Shown here one piece after another: positions 1-7,478 of a DNA stretch of 64,000 nucleotides. The translations under genes were made by a program, and so were the position numbers. Every line of letters starts with the position of its first letter. The first letter of the stretch is position 1. The DNA is taken from contig NZ_LGKO01000004.1 in NCBI RefSeq assembly GCF_001306145.1, positions 186,001 to 250,000 of the forward strand, given 5' to 3'. Under the pieces are notes generated by a model that did not search any database, was not told the DNA's origin, and was given only the letters and a program-made list of their open reading frames with translations. The stretch comes from Thermanaerothrix daxensis. GTDB taxonomy: Bacteria > Chloroflexota > Anaerolineae > Anaerolineales > Anaerolineaceae.

Positions 1-313
1 AGAGTGCGACATTAACCCAGTAGAGCCAGGTGACTCGTGCCGCCCAGGTTTCCCCAAAAGCCCGCCGCACCCAGGCATAAATGCCCCCCTGCTCAGGGTA
101 TGTGGAACCCAACTCGGCTGTGATCAGTCCGTAGGGAATAAAGAAAAGCACCAGGGTGATGATCCACCATGAGACAGCCGAAGGCCCAATGGCCGCAGCC
201 GGCGCCAGGGTATCCACAACCAAAATAGCCGCTACGGTGAATAAAATCATATCCAGCCGCCGCAGAGTTTTTTTGAAACTTCCCCCTTTTGTTACCTCAT
301 TTCCCGTCGTCAT
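1..313 (-). CDS. APC-family amino acid/polyamine permease, N-terminal part (cut by window edge)
   Basis: Only the first 104 codons are present; the gene runs off the left edge. The translation starts MTTGNEVTKG and continues with a short basic segment, then a first membrane helix (about residues 20-41, with the Val-Ala-Ala-Ile-Leu-Val-Val-Asp pattern of APC transporters) and a second helix (about 48-64) followed by a conserved GSTYPEQGGIYAWVRRAFG stretch, which is the hallmark helix of amino acid-polyamine-organocation permeases. A good ribosome site (GGGAGG) lies just before the ATG. It is 50 bp downstream of the carbamoyltransferase gene on the same strand, so the two are probably one operon and the natural guess is an agmatine/putrescine exchanger, but the substrate cannot be read from this fragment. 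Confidence 0.8.
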   Translation of the reverse strand, partial: MTTGNEVTKGGSFKKTLRRLDMILFTVAAILVVDTLAPAAAIGPSAVSWWIITLVLFFIPYGLITAELGSTYPEQGGIYAWVRRAFGETWAARVTWLYWVNVAL

Positions 314-363
314 CTTTCCCTCCCAATATAAGAATCAAGTCCCTGGCTAGTGGAGGGATGGGC

Positions 364-1383
364 TTATATGCCCATCCGCTCCGCCAAAAAGGCCTGAATG
401 CGCCCGCGGTAGTGGGCTTCAAGTTCGGTGCTTGGGCGCTTCAGCCGGGGATAGACCAGCCATACTAAAATTCCCTTCTCAGTATGCAATCGGTTCTCTG
501 CCTGGTCAAAAATAATAGATCGCTCAGAGTCCATTACCTCATCGGTAACCTCGACCCCACGTGAGGCTGGCAAGCAGTGCATGAATTTGCAGTGTGCCGG
601 CGCGTGCTTAAACAGGTCCATATTGACCTGGTAACGAGGCATGAAGGCTTTACTGCGTTCGGGAATTTCAGCCTCCTGACCGACCCACCACCACAAATCG
701 GTGTAAATGAAATCAGCATCTCGCACCGCCTCTATCGGGTCCTCAGTGATGCGCAGGGTCCCGCCGGAAATCTTGCAATTTTCTAACGCCATCTTCACCC
801 AGGTCTCGGGAGGCTGGTAACGCTTGGGAGCGGCGTGTGTGAAGTGCATTCCCAGGCGTGTGCAGATTAACATTAGCGACGAGAGAACGTTAGTAGCATC
901 TCCGATAAAGGTGACCCGTAAATCCTCCAAGCGTTTCCCCTCTGGCATGTGCTCCATCATGGTCAACACATCACAGACCACCTGCGTGGGGTGGTTATAA
1001 TCGGTTAGCCCGTTGATGACCGGCACAGTAGCCGCCTGGGCCAGCCCCAGGATTGTCTCGTGCTTCAGCGTGCGCGCCATGATCACATCCACCATGCGCG
1101 AGAGCACCCGCGCTGTGTCAGCCAGGGATTCACGCACACCCAGATGGATCTCGCCCGGCTTCAGATACAACGCATGTCCCCCCAACTCCGTCATGGCTAC
1201 CTCGAACGAAACACGCGTACGGGTAGAGGGTTCCTCAAAAATCATTGCCAGGCTGGCATCTTGAAGCAATTTGGGTGTACAACCTTGCTTGTCCGCCTCT
1301 TTGATCAATCGGGTCAGGGCGATCAAATCCAGAAGTTCTTGTTTGGTAAAATCCTGTGTGTCAATGAAATGTCGTAAAGTCAT
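364..1383 (-). CDS. Putrescine carbamoyltransferase-like (ornithine carbamoyltransferase family)
   Basis: Aspartate/ornithine carbamoyltransferase fold of 339 residues. The carbamoyl-phosphate motif STRTR is at 53-57, HPTQ at 131-134 and HCLPA at 269-273. The substrate loop reads WWWVGQEAEIPERS (231-244), not the SMG loop of true ornithine carbamoyltransferases; it resembles the YGLYEAEL loop of putrescine carbamoyltransferases, and the flanking YTDLW and MPRYQVN also fit. The length and the extra C-terminal helix (about 315-339) match the putrescine enzyme. It would phosphorolyse N-carbamoylputrescine to putrescine and carbamoyl phosphate in the agmatine deiminase route. The permease downstream supports this; agmatine deiminase and carbamate kinase are not in the window. 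Ornithine carbamoyltransferase (argF) remains possible. Confidence 0.72.
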   Translation of the reverse strand: MTLRHFIDTQDFTKQELLDLIALTRLIKEADKQGCTPKLLQDASLAMIFEEPSTRTRVSFEVAMTELGGHALYLKPGEIHLGVRESLADTARVLSRMVDVIMARTLKHETILGLAQAATVPVINGLTDYNHPTQVVCDVLTMMEHMPEGKRLEDLRVTFIGDATNVLSSLMLICTRLGMHFTHAAPKRYQPPETWVKMALENCKISGGTLRITEDPIEAVRDADFIYTDLWWWVGQEAEIPERSKAFMPRYQVNMDLFKHAPAHCKFMHCLPASRGVEVTDEVMDSERSIIFDQAENRLHTEKGILVWLVYPRLKRPSTELEAHYRGRIQAFLAERMGI

Positions 1384-1397
1384 ATCTCGCTCCTTTA

Positions 1398-1410
1398 TTC
1401 CGTTTCGGAA
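1398..1410. promoter_or_regulatory. Inverted repeat TTCCG-TTT-CGGAA before the carbamoyltransferase gene
   Basis: A perfect 5-bp inverted repeat around TTT lies 15 bp upstream of the carbamoyltransferase start. The same CCGTTTCGGAA core occurs in the promoter region of the AsnC/Lrp gene at about 3430-3450, so it is a candidate site for that regulator. Binding is inferred only from the shared motif. Confidence 0.5.
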
Positions 1411-1607
1411 GTTATATATTCCGATTACGTATATATGATAGCGATATTAACCATCAATTTCAAGCATTTTCGGAAGACTTAAGAACAACATCCCAATCCA
1501 AGGTGACAAAACACACCTTGAGTCGCAAAAGAGAACGAATTCATCACTTGCAGGCTTCTCATCAATCTGTTAGAGTATGAATCACCCGCAAGAAGGAAAC
1601 ACAACCC

Positions 1608-2888
1608 ATGAAAGCCCACCAACCATCTTATATCCGGGTCAGTTGGAAAAAGCGAACGTTAGTTATTACTCTCCTTCTGGTCATCGCCATAGGTGCTTTT
1701 CTAATACCGGCTGCAGCCCAATCGGCATCCCAGGTTCGCGTGGTGTTCATCGACGTAAGTCAAGGCGACAGCATTTGGATTCACGACCAGGAAAACCGAG
1801 ATGTGCTTGTAGACGGCGGACCTTTGTCGGCGGGGCCAACGGTGGTGGCTTACCTGCAAAGCCAGGCCATTGATGATATTGACCTGCTGGTTCTCACTCA
1901 CGGGGACGCCGACCATGTGGCCGGGCTGATCCATGTATTGCGTTCCAGTATTCCCATCCAGGCTGTTGCCGATAGCGGACAAACCTGCTCAACCGACACC
2001 TGCCAAACACTAACAGCCGAAATGGTTAAGCGTGGCCTCACCCCCACCCCACTGACGGCAGGCCAGAGCCTAGAAATGGGGTTGTTGAAAATCCACGTCC
2101 TCAACCCCCAGGTCCTCCTTTCGGGTAATGACAACGACGATTCGGTAGTCCTGCGCATCGAGCATGATCAGGTGCGGTTTCTATTAACCGGTGATATTAG
2201 CGCCACGGCTGAAAATCGCATAATGAGCGCTGGTCTACCGCTACAGGCCCAGGTGCTCAAGGTAGCCCATCATGGTAGCAAGTACAGCAGCAGCGCGACC
2301 TTTCTAGCTACCGTCCAACCCCAGGTAGCCGTGATCTCGGTGGGTTCCAACTCCTACGGGCACCCCGCCCCAGAAACCCTACAACGGCTGAGTGATAGTG
2401 GGGCTCAGGTCCTGCGCACCGATCAATCAGGCACGATTGTTCTCCTGAGCGATGGAAGCACGTTCTGGATAGCGCAAGCCCCCTTTCAGGTCTTTCTCCC
2501 CTTGCTCATGCGCGATGGTTCGTCTCCCAACCCCCTGCCAACTGCTACCCCCACACCCAACGTTAAGATCACTTATATTGAATACGACCCGGCTGGCGAC
2601 GACGTTCAGGGAGAATACGTGAAAATAGAAAACCAGGGTGGCGCTTCTCAAACCCTGACGGGTTGGTCTCTATCTGACAAAGCCAACAATAACTACACCT
2701 TTCCGCCGTTCACCCTGGAAAGCGGTCAGTGGGTTCTGATCTGGACCAAAGCCGGCACCAACGACGCTCAGAATCTCTACTGGGAACGCAACCAGGCAGT
2801 TTGGAACAATGATGGGGATTGCGCCTACCTCAAAGACAACATGGGAGGCCTTCGCTCCACCTACTGTTATCTGGGCGCCACCCCTTGA
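1608..2888 (+). CDS. Secreted ComEC/Rec2-like metallo-beta-lactamase hydrolase with C-terminal lamin-tail domain
   Basis: 426 residues. An N-terminal signal or anchor helix covers about 17-37 (ends AAAQSAS). The metallo-beta-lactamase domain (about 42-290) opens with VFIDVSQGDSIWI, carries the metal motif HGDADH at 98-103, and later LLTGD and VAHHGSKYSSS, the pattern of the hydrolase domain of competence protein ComEC and its stand-alone relatives. A Thr/Pro-rich linker (about 310-322) leads to a lamin-tail (LTD) domain at about 325-426 with EYVKIENQGG and LTGWSLSDKANN. The ComEC channel is absent, so this is an extracellular nuclease- or phosphodiesterase-like enzyme rather than the DNA channel. 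AGAAGGA precedes the chosen ATG. The substrate is unknown. Confidence 0.8.
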   Translation: MKAHQPSYIRVSWKKRTLVITLLLVIAIGAFLIPAAAQSASQVRVVFIDVSQGDSIWIHDQENRDVLVDGGPLSAGPTVVAYLQSQAIDDIDLLVLTHGDADHVAGLIHVLRSSIPIQAVADSGQTCSTDTCQTLTAEMVKRGLTPTPLTAGQSLEMGLLKIHVLNPQVLLSGNDNDDSVVLRIEHDQVRFLLTGDISATAENRIMSAGLPLQAQVLKVAHHGSKYSSSATFLATVQPQVAVISVGSNSYGHPAPETLQRLSDSGAQVLRTDQSGTIVLLSDGSTFWIAQAPFQVFLPLLMRDGSSPNPLPTATPTPNVKITYIEYDPAGDDVQGEYVKIENQGGASQTLTGWSLSDKANNNYTFPPFTLESGQWVLIWTKAGTNDAQNLYWERNQAVWNNDGDCAYLKDNMGGLRSTYCYLGATP

Positions 2889-2902
2889 GCAAGCATTACT
2901 GC

Positions 2903-3382
2903 TTATTCTTCGGCGAATTCTTCCACAGGCGGCATCCATTCGTCAATGTTGCGTAGAATGCGCGGCACCAGCGCATATCCCTTGACATGCACCCCGGGGA
3001 TGGAAGGCAGAACACTGCGCAGAAATTCACGCAACTGCTCGTTGTTCTTGAAGCGCACCTCAATCGAAAGATCCTGAGTACCCTGACCAAAGGCCAGATA
3101 CGAGACCTCAGGCATAGCCAGCAGGGCCGTAATGACTGCCTGCTCGTGCTCAAGTTCTACCTCAAGGAAGATATCCGCAGTGATTACGTAGCCGAAGAAA
3201 GCCGGGTCCACAATGCAGGTCAATCGAATAGCCCCTGCTTCTACCATGCGCTCAATACGATTGCGCACAGTGCGCTCGTTCAGGTTGAATTTACGGGCAA
3301 TCTCTGCTGCAGGTTTGCGGGCATCCGCCTGCAGTTCCCGCAAAATTTGGTAATCCACGAGATCAAACGAATGACGACGCAT
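2903..3382 (-). CDS. AsnC/Lrp-family transcriptional regulator
   Basis: 159 residues from the ATG at 3382, chosen because AAGAGGTGG lies 9 bp before it; an upstream in-frame start has no such site. The N-terminal winged helix-turn-helix (about 4-60: LVDYQILRELQADARKPAAE, then NERTVRNRIERMVEAGAI) is followed by the RAM ligand-binding domain (about 65-150), whose usual pattern of alternating strands is visible. Members sense amino acids and act as dimers to octamers. A 21-bp inverted repeat in its own promoter shares its core with the carbamoyltransferase promoter, so it may control itself and nitrogen/polyamine catabolism. It converges with the metallo-hydrolase gene, 14 bp apart. Confidence 0.88.
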   Translation of the reverse strand: MRRHSFDLVDYQILRELQADARKPAAEIARKFNLNERTVRNRIERMVEAGAIRLTCIVDPAFFGYVITADIFLEVELEHEQAVITALLAMPEVSYLAFGQGTQDLSIEVRFKNNEQLREFLRSVLPSIPGVHVKGYALVPRILRNIDEWMPPVEEFAEE

Positions 3383-3429
3383 CAGATGAATCCACCTCTT
3401 GCAGGAATCCAAACGGCTCGGATACTATA

Positions 3430-3450
3430 GCATTACCGTTTCGGAAATGC
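3430..3450. promoter_or_regulatory. 21-bp inverted repeat upstream of the AsnC/Lrp gene
   Basis: The arms GCATT and CCG face CGG and AATGC around a central TTT. The core CCGTTTCGG matches the repeat at 1398-1410. Its position, about 50 bp before the regulator start, suits autoregulation; this is inference. Confidence 0.5.
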
Positions 3451-3469
3451 AAGAGGTGACCACCCCTTA

Positions 3470-4510
3470 TTATTGAAACTGGGGGGCTTCCAGTAAACCC
3501 CGCCCCAGTAAGAATGACATTTGGGGACGGCGCCTTCGCCATAAGCGCCACCAGGCCACAGTATCACGCAAGGTTTCTTCAAACGGGCGGGGGCAGTATC
3601 CCAGCGCCTGCCGCGCCAGGGCCGAAGACACTCGTAATGGGTCGCTCACCGTTTCAATAGCGTAGGGGGTTAAACGCGGCCGCAAGCGAAACCACCGTCC
3701 CAAAGTAACGTTCAGGGAGGCCAGACGCATGGCAAGCCCACGCGGAAGTACCATCACACGAACGGGATGACCGCTCAGCCGTCCCACCTCTCGTAGCATG
3801 GCTTTCATCTCCACCCATTCACCCGAAAGCAAATAGGTGCTGCCCGGTTGTCCGTGTTCACTTGCCAGGATGAGGCCTCTGGTCACATCCCGCACATCCA
3901 CAAAGTCAAAGCCCCCTTCAACCGCCAAAAGAACCCGTTGCGACATTGCTTGTCGGATGAGATTTCCCATCTCCGACCCAAGAAAGTCATAAGGCCCCAC
4001 AATGCCAGTCGGGCAAACGATCACGGCATCCAGTCCCTCCTGGACCGCTGCCCGAACCAGCAAGGACGCCGTCGCTTTTGAACGATCATACACACCCGCA
4101 GGGTTTTCTGGGTCAAACGGCACCTGTTCATCAATCACCTGCATATCGCGGGGGCGTTTCAAGGCATGAATAGAACTGGTGTAGATCAGACGCCTGACCC
4201 CCGTGGCAAAAGCCGCCCGAATCACGTTACGCGTTCCTTCCACGTTGACCCGCCAAACCCGTTCATCCATTCCAGGGCGAATGGCAATCAGGCTTGCCAG
4301 ATGAAACACGCGGTCAACCCCTTGCATCGCGAAACGTAAGATATCCTCATCCAGGACATCACCTGGCACAATCTCAACCGGCAATCCTTCCAAGGGCATC
4401 AGACTCTCACCGCGTAAAACCAACGCCCGCACCCGCTCCCCCCGAGCCACTAAATTACGCACCAAAACATTTCCCAGGTGCCCGGTTGCACCCGTTACAA
4501 GAATAGTCAT
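3470..4510 (-). CDS. NAD(P)-dependent epimerase/dehydratase (extended SDR)
   Basis: 346 residues from the ATG at 4510, which has GGAGG 5 bp upstream. The Rossmann glycine motif GATGHLG is at about 7-13, the catalytic region has YTSSIHALK and then YDRSKA (the YxxxK pair), typical of the dihydroflavonol-4-reductase/3-beta-HSD-like branch of extended SDRs. The C-terminal third, rich in Arg, contains PRGLAMRLASLN and the usual final LGYCPRPFEETLRDTVAW. The substrate is not identifiable. It is divergently transcribed from a TetR-type regulator with an operator-like palindrome between them, so it is probably that regulator's target. Confidence 0.82.
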   Translation of the reverse strand: MTILVTGATGHLGNVLVRNLVARGERVRALVLRGESLMPLEGLPVEIVPGDVLDEDILRFAMQGVDRVFHLASLIAIRPGMDERVWRVNVEGTRNVIRAAFATGVRRLIYTSSIHALKRPRDMQVIDEQVPFDPENPAGVYDRSKATASLLVRAAVQEGLDAVIVCPTGIVGPYDFLGSEMGNLIRQAMSQRVLLAVEGGFDFVDVRDVTRGLILASEHGQPGSTYLLSGEWVEMKAMLREVGRLSGHPVRVMVLPRGLAMRLASLNVTLGRWFRLRPRLTPYAIETVSDPLRVSSALARQALGYCPRPFEETLRDTVAWWRLWRRRRPQMSFLLGRGLLEAPQFQ

Positions 4511-4530
4511 CCCTGCCTCCACTTTCATAA

Positions 4531-4548
4531 ATACCGACTGGTTGGTAT
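4531..4548. promoter_or_regulatory. TetR-type operator palindrome between the SDR and TetR genes
   Basis: An imperfect palindrome with outer arms ATACC and GGTAT and the core GACTGGTT, of the ATACCGACYGGTCGGTAT type common for TetR-family repressors. It lies between the two divergent starts (4510 and 4589), and a TATAAT element follows at 4562-4567 facing the regulator gene. Confidence 0.55.
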
Positions 4549-4588
4549 AATTTTATCCGGTTATAATCTGTTGTCAAGGAGAAACGTC

Positions 4589-5215
4589 ATGCCGAAACAC
4601 GAACGAGCCGAAGAAACGCGCCGCCGCATTTTAGAAGCAGCCCGTGAGGCTTTTGCCAGCCAGGGTTATCAAGCCACTGGTGTGGCCGAGATCTGTCAGC
4701 GGGCAGGTGTTACCAAAGGCGCATTTTTCTATCACTTCCCCACCAAGCAGGCCCTCTTCCTGGCTCTTCTGGAAGAATGGCTGACACAACTGGATCGTTA
4801 TTTGCAAGCCGAGCGTGCGCGCGGGAGCACTGTGGCGCAGAGTCTCTACGCCATGGCCGACATGTTGCGCCTGGGGCTCACCCAGGGACGTGACTACTTG
4901 CCCATGTTTCTTGAATTCTGGCTACAAGCGGCTCGCGATCCTGCCGTTTGGCAAGCCACAATTGAGCCCTACCGACGCTACCGCACTTATTTCACCGACC
5001 TCTATCGTCAGGGCATGACCGAAGGATCCCTGCGCGATTCCGACCCCGCACTCATGGCGTTAGTGACAGTATCACTGGCATTAGGATTGTTGCTCCAAGG
5101 GCTGATGGATTCCGAGAGTGTCGCCTGGGAAGAGGCTGCGCCTGCCGCTTTTCGCTGGATGCTCAGCCTTATGCAGACCTTCCCTTCCACACCATCAGAC
5201 CCAACTCCAAGATAG
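4589..5215 (+). CDS. TetR/AcrR-family transcriptional regulator
   Basis: 208 residues. The start is the ATG at 4589 with AAGGAG 8 bp upstream; an in-frame start further upstream would run through the promoter. The N-terminal helix-turn-helix reads TRRRILEAAREAFASQGYQA then VAEICQRAGVTKGAFFYHFP (about 10-52), the standard TetR signature. The rest is the helical ligand-binding domain with no readable specificity. It is divergent from an SDR gene and shares a palindromic operator with it, so it is probably a local, self-controlling repressor. It converges with the nuclease gene, 5 bp apart. Confidence 0.9.
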   Translation: MPKHERAEETRRRILEAAREAFASQGYQATGVAEICQRAGVTKGAFFYHFPTKQALFLALLEEWLTQLDRYLQAERARGSTVAQSLYAMADMLRLGLTQGRDYLPMFLEFWLQAARDPAVWQATIEPYRRYRTYFTDLYRQGMTEGSLRDSDPALMALVTVSLALGLLLQGLMDSESVAWEEAAPAAFRWMLSLMQTFPSTPSDPTPR

Positions 5216-5220
5216 TGAAC

Positions 5221-5880
5221 TCAGGGGGTTGGGATGGGCGTAGGTGCCCACAATCCCAGCCCCTCCTCCCGTGCCTGCTGTTCCGCCTCGCGAAACACCT
5301 CAGCACATGCCACATCTGGCGGGTAGCGCAAGGCATTTGCATAACCGCCCCGCACCAGTTCATAATTGACAAATACATCTCCGACCAGTACGTAGCGCAA
5401 AAGGCGGTTGTAACGGTCGGTCTCACTCACATCCTTGATCAAGGTGACTTTCTGGCCTGCCACCAGAGTACGATTTCGTTCTGTGGCTTCGAGGCCCCAA
5501 TACTCAACCCGCGTTGTGCTCTCCGGGGTGTCAATACCAATATAGCGCACCTTATATCGCCGGCCACCCAATTCCACCACGATTGTATCCCCATCCGTAA
5601 TTTCTACCACCTTCGCTTGCTCACGACGTGTCTGGGACGGTAAACAAGCCAGAGCAGCCGCGTTCGTGAAAAGAGGGGGCGCTGGTTGGGCAGTAACAGT
5701 CACAGTTGTCTCTGCTCTCCAGATTACGGGTACTTCCGTTGAAGAGATGGAGGCTTGCTCGCTCTCGGGCACGCGCATTTTAATCAAGACCAACACAACT
5801 ACCACCACAACCGTCAGCAGCAACGTGCTGGGTGAGAGCGAATAATGTCGTGCGCTATGAGATGAAGGAAGGCGTGACAT
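5221..5880 (-). CDS. Membrane-anchored thermonuclease (SNase-like)
   Basis: 219 residues from the ATG at 5880 (AGGA 6 bp before; the ATG at 5886 is too close to it). One hydrophobic helix, very rich in Val (about 18-34), anchors it, followed by a low-complexity linker to about residue 75. The staphylococcal nuclease domain (about 88-210) has DGDT (96-99), the active-site strand RYIGIDTPE (112-120) and DRYNRLLRYV (155-164). It would cut DNA and RNA outside the membrane with calcium. It may pair with the secreted ComEC-like hydrolase nearby in external nucleic acid breakdown (inference). Confidence 0.9.
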   Translation of the reverse strand: MSRLPSSHSARHYSLSPSTLLLTVVVVVVLVLIKMRVPESEQASISSTEVPVIWRAETTVTVTAQPAPPLFTNAAALACLPSQTRREQAKVVEITDGDTIVVELGGRRYKVRYIGIDTPESTTRVEYWGLEATERNRTLVAGQKVTLIKDVSETDRYNRLLRYVLVGDVFVNYELVRGGYANALRYPPDVACAEVFREAEQQAREEGLGLWAPTPIPTP

Positions 5881-5969
5881 AAACATTCCTGAAAATCCGA
5901 ATAAGATCTTTGCAGAATATAACCGAGCGTATTTTACCCGGAACTTGTAAAATCCCCCTCATGGGGTGA

Positions 5970-5998
5970 TTGACACTGTGCACCTGCTTCTCTATAAT
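5970..5998 (+). promoter_or_regulatory. Consensus sigma-70-type promoter of the catabolic locus
   Basis: TTGACA at 5970-5975 and TATAAT at 5993-5998 are separated by exactly 17 bp. This is the best promoter match in the window and faces the dehydrogenase gene at 6108. A palindrome starts 15 bp downstream and could block initiation or clearance. Confidence 0.75.
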
Positions 5999-6012
5999 CT
6001 AAATAGCCATTA

Positions 6013-6027
6013 ATGTTCGAACATTCG
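6013..6027. promoter_or_regulatory. Operator-like palindrome ATGTTCGAACAT (shared with the GntR promoter)
   Basis: A perfect 12-bp palindrome at 6013-6024, extended to TGTTCGAACATTCG. Thirteen of these 14 bases recur at 18353-18366 before the GntR/HutC gene. It sits just after the consensus promoter, where a repressor would act. The GntR/HutC protein is the best candidate ligand-responsive repressor (inference). Confidence 0.6.
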
Positions 6028-6107
6028 GTCAGCATAACGTTATATAGTTTTCATTCCTAATCCACCCCCTTTCGTCCAATTTCTATCTTCCACCTAAGGA
6101 GCGCCAT

Positions 6108-7310
6108 ATGCATAAAATCACTCTGCTCGGAACCGGTTTGATCGGCCAGTTCTATGCTGCAAGTCTCATCGGACTGCGCAACCGCGATGAAATAAAAATG
6201 GTGTATTCGCGCACTGCCGAAAACGCGCGCAAATTTGCTGAAAAATGGAACATCCCCCGATGGACCACCGACCTGGCCGAAGCCATCCGCGACCCCGAAA
6301 CCGATGTGGTTGTGATCGGCTTACCCAATCATCTGCATAAGGAAGCCGCCCTATTGGCCGCTGAAGCAGGGAAAGCCATCTTGTGTACCAAACCTCTTGC
6401 CCGCACCGCTGAGGAAGCCTGGGACATGCTAGAAATGGTTGAAAAAGCCGGTGTCTTTCATGGTTACCTGGAAGACCTGGTTTATACCCCTAAGACACTC
6501 AAAGCCCTGGAAGCCGTCCGCCAGGGCGCGTTGGGCAAGGTACTCTGGGCGCGTTCACGCGAAACGCATGGCGGCCCTCATAGCGATTGGTTCTGGAAAA
6601 AGGAGTTTTCAGGCGGGGGGGCGCTAATTGACATGGGGTGCCATTGCATCGAAATCGGACGCAACTTCATAGGCAAGGACATCCGCCCGGTTGAAGCCAT
6701 GTGTTGGGCAGATACCCAGGTTCACCCCATTGAAGCAGAAGACCATGCCATTGGACTGGTGCGCTACGAAAACGGTGCCATTGGGCAGTTTGAAGTGGCC
6801 TGGAACTTCCGCGGTGGCATGGACCTGCGTGATGAGATCGCTGGTACCCAGGGCACCATCTGGTTAAATCACTGGTTGCGCACCGGGTTCGAAATGTTCA
6901 CCGCGGTGGGTCCCCAGGGGTACGTTGCCGAAAAGGCCGAAGGCACCACTGGCTGGCTCTTCCCGGTGGGCGATGAAATCGGCGCATTGGGATACGTCCA
7001 CATGTTCCTGGACCAGTTAAACGCCCTGGACCAAGGCCGCGCCCCCATGGAGACCTTTTATGACGGTTATGTGGTCAACGCCATCATGGATGCCTGCTAT
7101 CGCTCGGTCAACAGCAAACGTTGGGAACCAGTCGAATTGAAGGAATGGCGCGGTGGTGTTAGCGGCGAAGCACAACAGGCACTGGCCGAGTATGACGCCG
7201 ATCATTGGATCATAAAGACCGAGACCATGCCCGATGGCAGCCTCAAGTACATTCTCCGTCACAAACACAGCGGCGAAATTTCCCAAAAGATAGTTCCTCC
7301 CACTCATTAG
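6108..7310 (+). CDS. Gfo/Idh/MocA-family NAD(P)-dependent oxidoreductase
   Basis: 400 residues. The N-terminal Rossmann fold starts [18 protein letters not shown]; the family motif [12 protein letters not shown] (about 98-109) is the EKP-type dinucleotide and catalytic segment. The C-terminal alpha/beta domain contains [20 protein letters not shown], with the conserved Asp and His of the active site. Such enzymes oxidise or epimerise sugars, inositols or glycosides. AAGGAG precedes the ATG. It is transcribed from a consensus promoter with an operator-like palindrome and ends at a hairpin, so it seems to be a single-gene unit at the head of the catabolic locus. The substrate is unknown. Confidence 0.88.
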   Translation: MHKITLLGTGLIGQFYAASLIGLRNRDEIKMVYSRTAENARKFAEKWNIPRWTTDLAEAIRDPETDVVVIGLPNHLHKEAALLAAEAGKAILCTKPLARTAEEAWDMLEMVEKAGVFHGYLEDLVYTPKTLKALEAVRQGALGKVLWARSRETHGGPHSDWFWKKEFSGGGALIDMGCHCIEIGRNFIGKDIRPVEAMCWADTQVHPIEAEDHAIGLVRYENGAIGQFEVAWNFRGGMDLRDEIAGTQGTIWLNHWLRTGFEMFTAVGPQGYVAEKAEGTTGWLFPVGDEIGALGYVHMFLDQLNALDQGRAPMETFYDGYVVNAIMDACYRSVNSKRWEPVELKEWRGGVSGEAQQALAEYDADHWIIKTETMPDGSLKYILRHKHSGEISQKIVPPTH

Positions 7311-7319
7311 AAAGTCATG

Positions 7320-7354
7320 AGCCGGCAGGAATCCCTCCCAGGTTCCTGCCGGCT
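7320..7354 (+). terminator. Terminator-like hairpin after the first dehydrogenase
   Basis: A perfect 12-bp stem (AGCCGGCAGGAA with TTCCTGCCGGCT) and an 11-nt loop. There is no clear U-run after it, so termination may be weak. Confidence 0.5.
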
Positions 7355-7420
7355 GTCTAACAAAGCGAACAATTATCGAACTTAGTCAAAGAAAGATAGA
7401 AATATTAACACTTTTGCTAC

Positions 7421-7449
7421 TTTACATACAAAGTTTTTATTGCTATAAT
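7421..7449 (+). promoter_or_regulatory. Promoter of the ROK regulator gene
   Basis: TTTACA at 7421-7426 and TATAAT at 7444-7449 with a 17-bp spacer, in an AT-rich stretch 30 bp before the ROK regulator start. Confidence 0.65.
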
Positions 7450-7478
7450 CAAATTAACTTCTGCCGGCCGGTTGTCCC

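Noticed and set aside
364-1383. Plain ornithine carbamoyltransferase (argF)
   Set aside because: The substrate loop and length fit the putrescine enzyme better, and a permease rather than arginine biosynthesis genes is adjacent.
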